Origin: an uncultured Candidatus Saccharibacteria bacterium
GTDB lineage: Bacteria; Patescibacteria; Saccharimonadia; Saccharimonadales; CAMLKC01
Assembly (NCBI GenBank): GCA_946479025.1
Contig: CAMLDM010000007.1
Span: 1 to 33,901, forward strand
DNA length: 33,901 bases
Direction: 5' to 3'
The notes under the pieces were generated by a model. That model was not told the origin of the DNA and ran no database searches. It saw only the letters and a program-made list of their open reading frames with translations. Below, piece by piece: positions 1 through 5,856 of this stretch. Each line of letters begins with the position of its first letter. The stretch's first letter is position 1. The translations under genes and the position numbers were made by a program.

Positions 1-712
1 CACCGTTCATTTGATTCACTACAAGTAGGCTATCCATCCTAAAATCAACCGTCTTAGCTCCCATCTCCAGAGCCTTTTCAAGCCCAAGCCTTACTCCGTG
101 ATATTCTGCTAAGTTGTTGGTCGTGATGCCGAGGTACATTCCGCCCTCATGAAGCACATGCTCTTGGTCGTTCATAATCACAAAACCGGAAGCGGACGGA
201 CCAGGATTACCGCGCGAGCCACCATCGGAGTAAACAATAACGTGTGATACATCTGCTGTATCACTTACATCACTACCAATTAATTCTTGCTCTTTAACAG
301 ATTGAATCTGCTGTTGTGATATACCCAACAAAAGTTTTGACGACTCGGTAAGCTCCTCTTGATGTATGTTTGACATCTTTTCCCATTGATAATGGTCGTA
401 GTTCTGACTCAGTGATATCTTCGAGTCTCTACCCGTAATGCTCACAAGATATAGTATGAAAACGTACTGAGTGTTTCTATCATCGTGATCAATGTAAGAG
501 AGCACATCGAAGAGTTGAGCCGTCTGAATCGTTAATCCTGCCTCGTCATACAGATACCGCCCAAGCGCATCTTCAGGTTGCTCGCCGTATTCCAATTTGC
601 CCCCTGGCAATTCATACTTATTTAAAATCGATGGTCGGCCGGTGGCACGTCTGAGTAGCAGGGTCTTCTCGTCTTTTCTGATAATAGCGCGGACAGCGAT
701 GCGTTGATTCAT
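1..712 (-). CDS. Nudix-RNase HI fusion protein (partial, runs off left edge)
   Basis: Open reading frame from ATG at 712 continuing past position 1, 237 residues visible. Residues 1-130 look like a Nudix domain: the box spans about 37-60 (GGKLEYGE then RYLYDEAGL). The canonical REUxEE is changed to RYLYDE, so one metal-binding Glu is Tyr and another is Asp. Residues 158-237 are an RNase HI-type domain with YSDGGSRGNPG (D163), NNLAEY (E203) and MDSLLVVNQ (D227), which are the first three acidic catalytic positions. The last is beyond the window edge. A Ser/Gln-rich linker joins the domains. RNase HI cleaves RNA in RNA-DNA hybrids; Nudix domains hydrolyse nucleoside diphosphate derivatives. The pairing suggests a nucleotide or primer clean-up role, which is inference. 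Domain identities are fairly sure. Confidence 0.85.
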   Translation of the reverse strand, partial: MNQRIAVRAIIRKDEKTLLLRRATGRPSILNKYELPGGKLEYGEQPEDALGRYLYDEAGLTIQTAQLFDVLSYIDHDDRNTQYVFILYLVSITGRDSKISLSQNYDHYQWEKMSNIHQEELTESSKLLLGISQQQIQSVKEQELIGSDVSDTADVSHVIVYSDGGSRGNPGPSASGFVIMNDQEHVLHEGGMYLGITTNNLAEYHGVRLGLEKALEMGAKTVDFRMDSLLVVNQMNG

Positions 713-770
713 GTTTGCTTTCTGTTTTTTATTGCTTAACTTTATTTTATCATAAGGGTACAACATAAAA

Positions 771-919
771 TCCCAGGATAAGACTGTCAGCGCTTGATAT
801 TCCCCGCATGCTTGCAAGGTGGGCGCTCTCAAAACATTTCCACGGAAATGAATCATTTGAACTCCCTATCAAATATGATATTCAGGAAAATCATATACGC
901 CTAGGTTTATCCTGGGACT
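771..919 (-). ncRNA. candidate structured non-coding RNA or long structured leader
   Basis: Intergenic segment with an 11-bp perfect inverted repeat at its ends (771-781 pairs with 907-917). A perfect minus-strand TATAAT (926-931) is placed so that transcription would begin at the left arm of that stem. Internal hairpins on the minus strand include AUAUGAU/AUCAUAU, UUUGA/UCAAA, CAUUUC/GAAAUG with a 4-nt loop, and AGCGC/GCGCU. An A-rich stretch on the plus strand gives UUUUA after the closing stem. It could be a free RNA or a leader of the Nudix-RNase H gene, whose start is 58 nt further on. The multi-hairpin closed architecture does not match a named family that I can recognise. Confidence 0.5.
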
Positions 920-925
920 ATCTTT

Positions 926-931
926 ATTATA
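926..931 (-). promoter_or_regulatory. -10 box for the structured RNA / Nudix-RNase H gene
   Basis: Perfect TATAAT on the minus strand, 14 nt beyond the stop of the M50 protease gene. The predicted start near 919 coincides with the edge of the closing stem of the structured RNA. No good -35 is visible at 17 nt. Confidence 0.55.
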
Positions 932-944
932 CCACCAGACCAGA

Positions 945-1583
945 CTAGGAGAGGTTAAATATATGGGAGAAAATATCAATAATGAACGCCGTCGCAGACA
1001 GCATGAACGCTCCAATAATAGAGCTGGCAAGAAGGACGATAAGGAAAATAAAGATTATTCCATATTGCTCCATAGCCTCCATGCCACGACGAACAAATTC
1101 AGGGGCGAGCGCGTACAGCACGCGCGATCCGTCGAGCGGCGGGATCGGTATCATGTTAAAGATGAAGAATCCGAGATTCACCATCACGGCGGTAGTCAAA
1201 ATCATTGCAAGAAGCCCGCCTTGTTGCCCACCGGTGACGGCATATATACCAAACATAATAAATGCTATTAGCAAGTTGGTCAGAGGGCCGGCAACCGCCA
1301 CCAGCGCAGCACCCCATTCGTCATGTCTCACCCTGGCAGGGTTGAACGGCACGGGTTTTGCACCACCAAATACGGGCGCGCCAATGACGGCCAGCATGAG
1401 CGGTAACACCAAGGTCAAAAACGGATCGATATGCTTGACAGGGTTAAGCGTGAGACGTCCCTCCAGCTTAGCCGTATCATCACCCAAAAAATATGCCATG
1501 AAGCCGTGCATTGCCTCGTGCAAAGTCATAGAGACTAAAATTACCCCTATAACAACGATGATATACGTAAAATCAACACTCAT
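945..1583 (-). CDS. M50-family site-2 protease-like membrane metalloprotease
   Basis: A 212-residue integral membrane protein. HEAMH at residues 22-26 is the HExxH zinc motif, in the first membrane segment. NPVKHIDP (47-54) is typical of the small YwhC-like M50 group. NMIPIPPLDG (143-152) supplies the third zinc ligand, D151, so all catalytic residues are present. No PDZ domain is present, as is usual for this short subfamily. The physiological substrate is unknown. The start ATG at 1583 lies 8 nt after a perfect TATAAT (1592-1597). The GGGGAG directly touching the ATG is too close to act as a Shine-Dalgarno sequence, so a leaderless mRNA is likely. Confidence 0.9.
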   Translation of the reverse strand: MSVDFTYIIVVIGVILVSMTLHEAMHGFMAYFLGDDTAKLEGRLTLNPVKHIDPFLTLVLPLMLAVIGAPVFGGAKPVPFNPARVRHDEWGAALVAVAGPLTNLLIAFIMFGIYAVTGGQQGGLLAMILTTAVMVNLGFFIFNMIPIPPLDGSRVLYALAPEFVRRGMEAMEQYGIIFIFLIVLLASSIIGAFMLSATAFIIDIFSHIFNLS

Positions 1584-1591
1584 CTCCCCTA

Positions 1592-1597
1592 ATTATA
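1592..1597 (-). promoter_or_regulatory. -10 box of the M50 protease gene
   Basis: TATAAT on the minus strand, 8 nt before the ATG at 1583. A transcript would start within 1-2 nt of the start codon. The -35 is not recognisable. Confidence 0.55.
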
Positions 1598-1628
1598 CAG
1601 GAGTAGGCAGATATTTGATCGGTCTGAA

Positions 1629-2339
1629 TCAGTACTCTGATTCGTCATAGTAAAATTCGCGCTCAGCAAAGGTCTCCCCCTTGTCGATTAGCTCTAAGAA
1701 CTCATCGACGCTCTTAAATCTCTTCGGCATGGTCGTGAATTCTTCATGTGTCATCCAGCGGTTTACACCTCCTTCAAAAACTTCCTGAAGCTCGCCGGAA
1801 TATTTTGTTGCATACACGCAGAGAAATATTTTGTCCTCAAGCAATTTACCGGTCACCCTGTTAAAGTCCCGCTTATGATAGAGTAAACGATACTCGAAGT
1901 CCGCTTCAAGACCCGTTTCCTCTTTTAACTCACGATTTGCCGCCTCGATAACTGACTCACCCCAGCGCACTTTGCCGCCGACTCTTCCCCAGAAGTCAAA
2001 ATACGGATTTTTCTTGCGCTGCTGGAATAGAAATTCGCGCTCACCTTTGTCATTTTTGCGCTCAAGCGTAATTGCGACAGATACTTTTGGCTGCTTTTCA
2101 ATCTCGTTCTCATCCGTATCCATACGATTGGCGTATTCTTTGCCCTTATGACTCAATTTGTACTGCTTTTCACCCTTCTCAACATAGCCCTCATCGATCA
2201 GTTTTTTGACATGAAAGTTAAAATGGTCACTTGAGAGTCCAGTTTCTTTCTGCAATTCGGCAAAAGCAGCGTGCGGCTTAAACAGCAAATGACGTAAGAT
2301 CGCTACCTGTGCCTCATGCATATTTGGTTCATAACTCAT
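1629..2339 (-). CDS. winged-helix DNA-binding protein fused to a Nudix hydrolase
   Basis: 236 residues. Positions 8-70 form a winged helix of the ArsR/MarR style (AELQKETGLSSDHFNFHVKK recognition region). Positions 85-215 form a Nudix domain with an intact box starting at GGKVRWGE (121) and containing RELKEETG (136-143). The order is HTH then Nudix, the reverse of NrtR regulators, where Nudix comes first. It may be a repressor sensing a nucleotide ligand, or an active hydrolase that regulates itself; the intact box argues that catalysis is possible. A strong AGGAGGA precedes the ATG at 2339. A possible minus-strand -10 (TATGCT, 2378-2383) lies upstream. The substrate is not predictable from sequence. 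Confidence 0.85.
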   Translation of the reverse strand: MSYEPNMHEAQVAILRHLLFKPHAAFAELQKETGLSSDHFNFHVKKLIDEGYVEKGEKQYKLSHKGKEYANRMDTDENEIEKQPKVSVAITLERKNDKGEREFLFQQRKKNPYFDFWGRVGGKVRWGESVIEAANRELKEETGLEADFEYRLLYHKRDFNRVTGKLLEDKIFLCVYATKYSGELQEVFEGGVNRWMTHEEFTTMPKRFKSVDEFLELIDKGETFAEREFYYDESEY

Positions 2340-2424
2340 GGTTCCTCCTATTATCCTCTATTTTTCCTCTCACCCCAAGCATAATCAATCAAACAGGCCA
2401 AAACTAGTAAAGTTAACTTCACCT

Positions 2425-2453
2425 TGACGAAAAACCCCAAAAGGGTTACACTA
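2425..2453 (+). promoter_or_regulatory. rpmB promoter
   Basis: TTGACG (2425-2430), 17-bp spacer, TACACT (2448-2453). Within the spacer and the first base of the -10 is a small inverted repeat, AACCC (2434-2438) and GGGTT (2444-2448), that could be an operator. Predicted start is near 2460, giving a leader of about 29 nt. Confidence 0.7.
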
Positions 2454-2488
2454 GTACAGATTGTAAAAAATAAGTGGAAGTAATAATT

Positions 2489-2719
2489 ATGGCAGCACGA
2501 TGTGAACTCACAGGAAAAGGCAAACAGTTTGGCCACAATGTCAGCTTCTCTTTGCGTCGCACCAACCGCGTCTTTAAGCCGAACCTTCAGAAGAAAACCT
2601 TCATGGTTGACGGCCAAAAAGTAACGATGACCCTTTCAACCCAGGCAATTCGTACGCTTAAGAAAAAAGGCATTCTCGCTAAATCTGGCAAAAAAGAAGA
2701 CGTAGCGCTGGCCGCTTAG
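2489..2719 (+). CDS. rpmB: 50S ribosomal protein L28
   Basis: 76 residues, the usual length for bacterial L28. It begins MAARCELTGKGKQFGHNVS and carries the NRVFKPNLQ segment typical of the family. The start chosen is ATG 2489: GGAAG (2476-2480) is suitably spaced before it, while an in-frame GTG at 2474 overlaps that site and would add five non-conserved residues. L28 is a component of the large ribosomal subunit near the exit-site tRNA region. The gene has its own promoter and terminator, so it is monocistronic here. The two zinc-binding Cys pairs of some L28 forms are absent (only C5 is seen), so this is the zinc-free type. Confidence 0.95.
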   Translation: MAARCELTGKGKQFGHNVSFSLRRTNRVFKPNLQKKTFMVDGQKVTMTLSTQAIRTLKKKGILAKSGKKEDVALAA

Positions 2720-2734
2720 TCTTATTTTACTCTA

Positions 2735-2767
2735 AAAATACACCCCTTGATTGAGGTGTATTTTTTA
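2735..2767 (+). terminator. rpmB intrinsic terminator
   Basis: 10-bp stem (2735-2744 with 2755-2764), 10-nt loop, then a T run. The A-rich left flank could make it work for the convergent MBL-fold gene on the minus strand too. Confidence 0.85.
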
Positions 2768-2785
2768 TTGCGACGGTACGAAGAA

Positions 2786-3421
2786 TCAGCTTCTCGTCAC
2801 CTCGATGACTGTCAGTACAAGAGGCAAGGATGCGGCGGCCTTTACTTTATATTTCGAGACCGTCTCTACCGGAGCGCCGAGTTCTTTAATGAACGTTTCG
2901 AGTGTATCCTGAGGTACTTCATACTTAAGAGCGTTGTCTCCGTAATGTGTCGGAATAACAACTTTCGGGTCAATCTGGCGCACCAGTGATGCCGCACTGG
3001 TCGCGTCCGGCGTTAGCCCACCGCCACCGACAGGCAAAATCAACATATCAACCACGCCGAGCCCCTCAAGTTGAGTCTCGCTAAGTTTTGGTGCAATATT
3101 TCCCAAAAGAGCAAGCCGAACATCGCCGACTTCTATACGGTAGATCGTTGCAATTTTCTCATCAGTTTCGGTATCAATATGTCGGGTCGCTGCAATTCCT
3201 GTGATTGAGAAATCTCCGACCTCATAATCACCCGGCCCTTCAATAAGCAGTTGCGCATCTGAATTATTAGTTGCTAGCCTCGCCTCAGTGGCAATTTCAA
3301 CGGCGTCCTTAATCGCAAGATCCTTTAGCCCAACAACAGATAGCTTCGGATCGATGACCGCAGTCGTCTTTTTTGTGGCGATGACAACGCCGTTTCCGCC
3401 TTTATATTCAATATCAAACAT
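2786..3421 (-). CDS. MBL-fold (UlaG-like) protein with degenerate metal site
   Basis: 211 residues. The pattern YKGGNGVVIAT, EGPGDYEVG, VDMLILPVGG and VVIPTHYGD follows the COG2220/UlaG-like metallo-beta-lactamase fold. Key metal motifs are altered. The expected SHxHxDH segment reads ATNNSDA (about residues 50-56) and the HLGDLGH segment reads LLGNIAP; only the final TH of IPTHY remains. Hydrolase activity is therefore doubtful. The ATG at 3421 follows AAGGAG, 13 nt after the wHTH/nucleotidyltransferase-like gene, suggesting co-transcription. Function unknown. Confidence 0.8.
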   Translation of the reverse strand: MFDIEYKGGNGVVIATKKTTAVIDPKLSVVGLKDLAIKDAVEIATEARLATNNSDAQLLIEGPGDYEVGDFSITGIAATRHIDTETDEKIATIYRIEVGDVRLALLGNIAPKLSETQLEGLGVVDMLILPVGGGGLTPDATSAASLVRQIDPKVVIPTHYGDNALKYEVPQDTLETFIKELGAPVETVSKYKVKAAASLPLVLTVIEVTRS

Positions 3422-3434
3422 ATTTTCTCCTTCT

Positions 3435-4025
3435 CTAGCCTTTCAGTACATTATCGGTATCAAGCAGTATGGAATGCTTGCCATGCAGTATCTCTGTAAT
3501 AAACTTATCACGAACGCTCAACCTGTAATAGAATTCGTCGTAACTAAGTACGCTGTAGTTGAGGTCGCGCCCTTCGCTTTTTTCAATCTGCTTTACAACG
3601 TTTTTAAGCTTCACCGACGGCACATCGCCTACTACCAACAAATCAATCGAACTAGCCGACCCCTTAACAAGTACGCCTGCGAGGACACAGATACGAACAC
3701 CAGGAAGCTCCTTTATCAGGTCATGCCAGGCCGTACCTGCCTTTACTTCACTTCCGGTCGCTTCGACGTGCTCATCTGCAAAAATCGCCCTAAACGGCAC
3801 GTAATACTCATACCGCTGATTGATCTCGTAATACAGCTTATTATCAGAGCTGTCGCTAGTAATAATGCCTACCGTAAGCATATTCGAGAGTTCCCGACGG
3901 ACAGAATTGATTTGTTCATCAATGAGCCGGGTGATTTCACGCACATAAAACGCCTTACCTGGATTGTTCAGGAATAAGTGCAGTAGTTTTACCCGAGTTT
4001 TTGAACCAAATAGTGCGTCAATCAT
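3435..4025 (-). CDS. winged-helix protein with degenerate nucleotidyltransferase-like domain
   Basis: 196 residues. Residues 1-80 form a winged helix (FYVREITRLIDEQINSVRRE), in the style of MarR/ArsR regulators that read 'gene/strand length' loops. Residues 95-180 resemble a minimal nucleotidyltransferase fold, with GSASSIDLLVVGDV around 122-135, but the usual paired Asp of the GS...DxD motif is reduced to one clear Asp. It is probably a transcription regulator with a ligand- or partner-binding domain. Lies 47 nt after miaA and 13 nt before the MBL-fold gene. Confidence 0.75.
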   Translation of the reverse strand: MIDALFGSKTRVKLLHLFLNNPGKAFYVREITRLIDEQINSVRRELSNMLTVGIITSDSSDNKLYYEINQRYEYYVPFRAIFADEHVEATGSEVKAGTAWHDLIKELPGVRICVLAGVLVKGSASSIDLLVVGDVPSVKLKNVVKQIEKSEGRDLNYSVLSYDEFYYRLSVRDKFITEILHGKHSILLDTDNVLKG

Positions 4026-4057
4026 ATCTCTCTACCTAGGATAACTTTCGTGTTCCA

Positions 4058-4086
4058 ATAATACCATGCTTTTCATGTATTGGCGA
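4058..4086 (-). promoter_or_regulatory. possible internal promoter before the wHTH/nucleotidyltransferase-like gene
   Basis: Minus-strand TCGCCA (4081-4086), 17-bp spacer and TATTAT (4058-4063), overlapping the end of miaA. It would allow the two downstream genes to be expressed apart from the thrS operon. Confidence 0.4.
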
Positions 4087-4957
4087 GTTTCTGAGTAACG
4101 TAGTCATATACCTCAGCCGCATCTCCCCAGTGAATGTGCCGATTTCGCTTCAACCAGGTCAATTGGCGCTTTGCCAAGCGCCAATCAAGTGTTGTAAATT
4201 TATCTTTTATTTCCTTGAGATCTTTTTCACCCTCGAGATACGAATGAACAAGCGGGTAGATATTTCCGGTCATCGCCTCACTTTCCCACCCATATTTTTT
4301 GCCCAATGTAGTTGCTTCCTCAACAACGCCATCGTTAAATATTTGTTCGGCACGCTGTTCGATTCTCTGTCGTAGTACATCTCTCTCTGTGGCTATTCCT
4401 ACAACGACGGTATTTGAAAGCGGCTCTTCCCGCCTCTTTGTGTTTATGCTTTTTTGTTCAATGGCACGAATTAAATACCGCTTATTATGAAGGTTTTCAG
4501 GAAATGGTATGTTGTTTTTAACACAATAATCCTGCAATTGCGAAATTGTCAATTTCTCCAGCTTAGCCCGCTCCTTTTCGTCCGCCGGACCGCCGAATTC
4601 GTAGTCAAAAACCACCGCATCAACGTACAGTCCACTGCCTCCAACGATGAAGGGGACGTGTCCACGATTTCTAATTTCTACGATTTTCTTAAGCGCGTAA
4701 TTTTTAAAATCAGCTACCGTAAAGCGTTCCCCTGGCTCGACTAGATCGAGTCCCCAATGCGGGACGCCAGACTGTTCCCCTATTGTTGGCTTGGCCGTGC
4801 CAACGTTCATCCCCTTATAGATCGTCCTTGAATCGGCACAAATAATTTCGCCACCAAAACGCTTGGCCAACTTGATGGCAAGTGCCGTCTTGCCGCTGGC
4901 TGTCGGCCCGACAATTACAACAAGCGGAGGTTCTGTTCGAGTGATTCCGGTTGCCAT
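4073..4957 (-). CDS. miaA: tRNA dimethylallyltransferase
   Basis: 294 residues, close to the usual 300. P-loop GPTASGKT at 17-24, then ADSRTIYKGMNVGTAKP (catalytic Asp region), VGGSGLYVDA and KRQLTWLKRN near the end. MiaA adds a dimethylallyl group to A37 of tRNAs that read codons starting with U. The start ATG 4957 follows AAGGAG with 5 nt spacing. This start lies 43 nt inside the upstream alkyltransferase-like gene, so the overlap is real and suggests translational coupling. It is the fourth gene of the thrS operon. Confidence 0.95.
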   Translation of the reverse strand: MATGITRTEPPLVVIVGPTASGKTALAIKLAKRFGGEIICADSRTIYKGMNVGTAKPTIGEQSGVPHWGLDLVEPGERFTVADFKNYALKKIVEIRNRGHVPFIVGGSGLYVDAVVFDYEFGGPADEKERAKLEKLTISQLQDYCVKNNIPFPENLHNKRYLIRAIEQKSINTKRREEPLSNTVVVGIATERDVLRQRIEQRAEQIFNDGVVEEATTLGKKYGWESEAMTGNIYPLVHSYLEGEKDLKEIKDKFTTLDWRLAKRQLTWLKRNRHIHWGDAAEVYDYVTQKLANT

Positions 4958-5253
4958 CGAAGCTCCTTAAAGTTATCAACGATAAAATCAGTACAAGTAA
5001 CCCCCTCGGCTTCAAGTAATTGCTGCTGCACTTCGCGACCACCGGGAAAGCCAGCAGCAAGCCCGCCGAAACGATTCACTAGTCGATGCCACGGCAATTC
5101 CGTAGGGCCATAATGCGCGATTCCGCCAACAATACGCGAAGCGTTGGCGTGCCCGGCGAGCCCTGCAATATCACCGTACGTAATAACCCGCCCATACGGC
5201 ACCTGGGCCATCCACTTATATACTTCTTCGCGAAAACTATTATCGTCTTGCAT
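4915..5253 (-). CDS. alkyltransferase-like (ATL) DNA-lesion-binding protein
   Basis: 112 residues covering only the C-terminal DNA-binding domain of the MGMT/Ogt family. The methyl-acceptor motif PCHR is replaced by PWHR (54-57, Trp at 55), the mark of ATL proteins. These bind O6-alkylguanine, flip it out and hand it to nucleotide excision repair without removing the alkyl group. Helix-turn-helix region (YGDIAGLAGHANASRIVGG) at about 26-44. Overlaps the upstream HAD gene by 14 nt and miaA by 43 nt. Confidence 0.9.
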   Translation of the reverse strand: MQDDNSFREEVYKWMAQVPYGRVITYGDIAGLAGHANASRIVGGIAHYGPTELPWHRLVNRFGGLAAGFPGGREVQQQLLEAEGVTCTDFIVDNFKELRWQPESLEQNLRLL

Positions 5254-5854
5254 ACTCTTCGACTTCTTTTATGACTGATCCCCAGTCGCTACATCGTACC
5301 ATACCCTTAGGCAGTGGCTTTCGCTGGTTCCACGGATACTCACCAAACACAATAACCTCACTGACAATGCCTAAGGCGGTCTCGCCGTGCTTTACATGAT
5401 CATCAATCAGGATATCTGCACCAATCGACCGGCACACTTCGCCTTTTGTGCGCCGCACATCCGCCTTCGTTGAGGGATCCAGATAGCTGGTGTGTTCAAG
5501 GGTTTGAAAATAGCCGGGGAAATACATATCAAGCATGCGACGCGTTATGGATTCAAGAGAAGCGGCTCGCCCGGTTACCAGATGCAGTTCATGATCCTGC
5601 GCTAGCTGCTTCACAGCATCGATAGCCTCCTGATCCGGCTCAAGAGCCGCATGTTCATCCGTACGTGAAAAATCCTGAATCCGTCGTACCGCCACCTCTT
5701 GGCTGTCAGTTCCCCAAGCTGTAAGTTCGGCACCGTTATACATATGACGCAGCTCAAGCGCCGTTCCGTAGGTTTTATTGTAATACTCCACAAGATGAGG
5801 TGATGTTGTGATGAGAACATCATCACAATCTATCGCAATCACGAGCTTTTTCAC
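5240..5854 (-). CDS. HAD-family 5'(3')-deoxyribonucleotidase-like hydrolase
   Basis: 204 residues with the NT5C-type signature DCDDVL (D9, D11), LVTGRA for motif II and ILIDDHVKHGETA for motif IV. Such enzymes dephosphorylate nucleoside monophosphates, but several relatives act on other small phosphates. The start is GTG at 5854, 2 nt after the thrS stop, with AAGGG in the thrS 3' end as ribosome site. A second position of the operon points to co-expression with thrS. Confidence 0.8.
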   Translation of the reverse strand: MKKLVIAIDCDDVLITTSPHLVEYYNKTYGTALELRHMYNGAELTAWGTDSQEVAVRRIQDFSRTDEHAALEPDQEAIDAVKQLAQDHELHLVTGRAASLESITRRMLDMYFPGYFQTLEHTSYLDPSTKADVRRTKGEVCRSIGADILIDDHVKHGETALGIVSEVIVFGEYPWNQRKPLPKGMVRCSDWGSVIKEVEEYARR

Positions 5855-5856
5855 TT

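Noticed and set aside
771..919. 6S RNA assignment of the structured intergenic RNA
   Set aside because: The paired ends fit, but the interior folds as several short hairpins and not as one rod with a central bubble.
982..1650. 222-residue plus-strand ORF
   Set aside because: It is antisense to the M50 protease gene, whose HExxH and LDG motifs make the minus strand the real coding strand.
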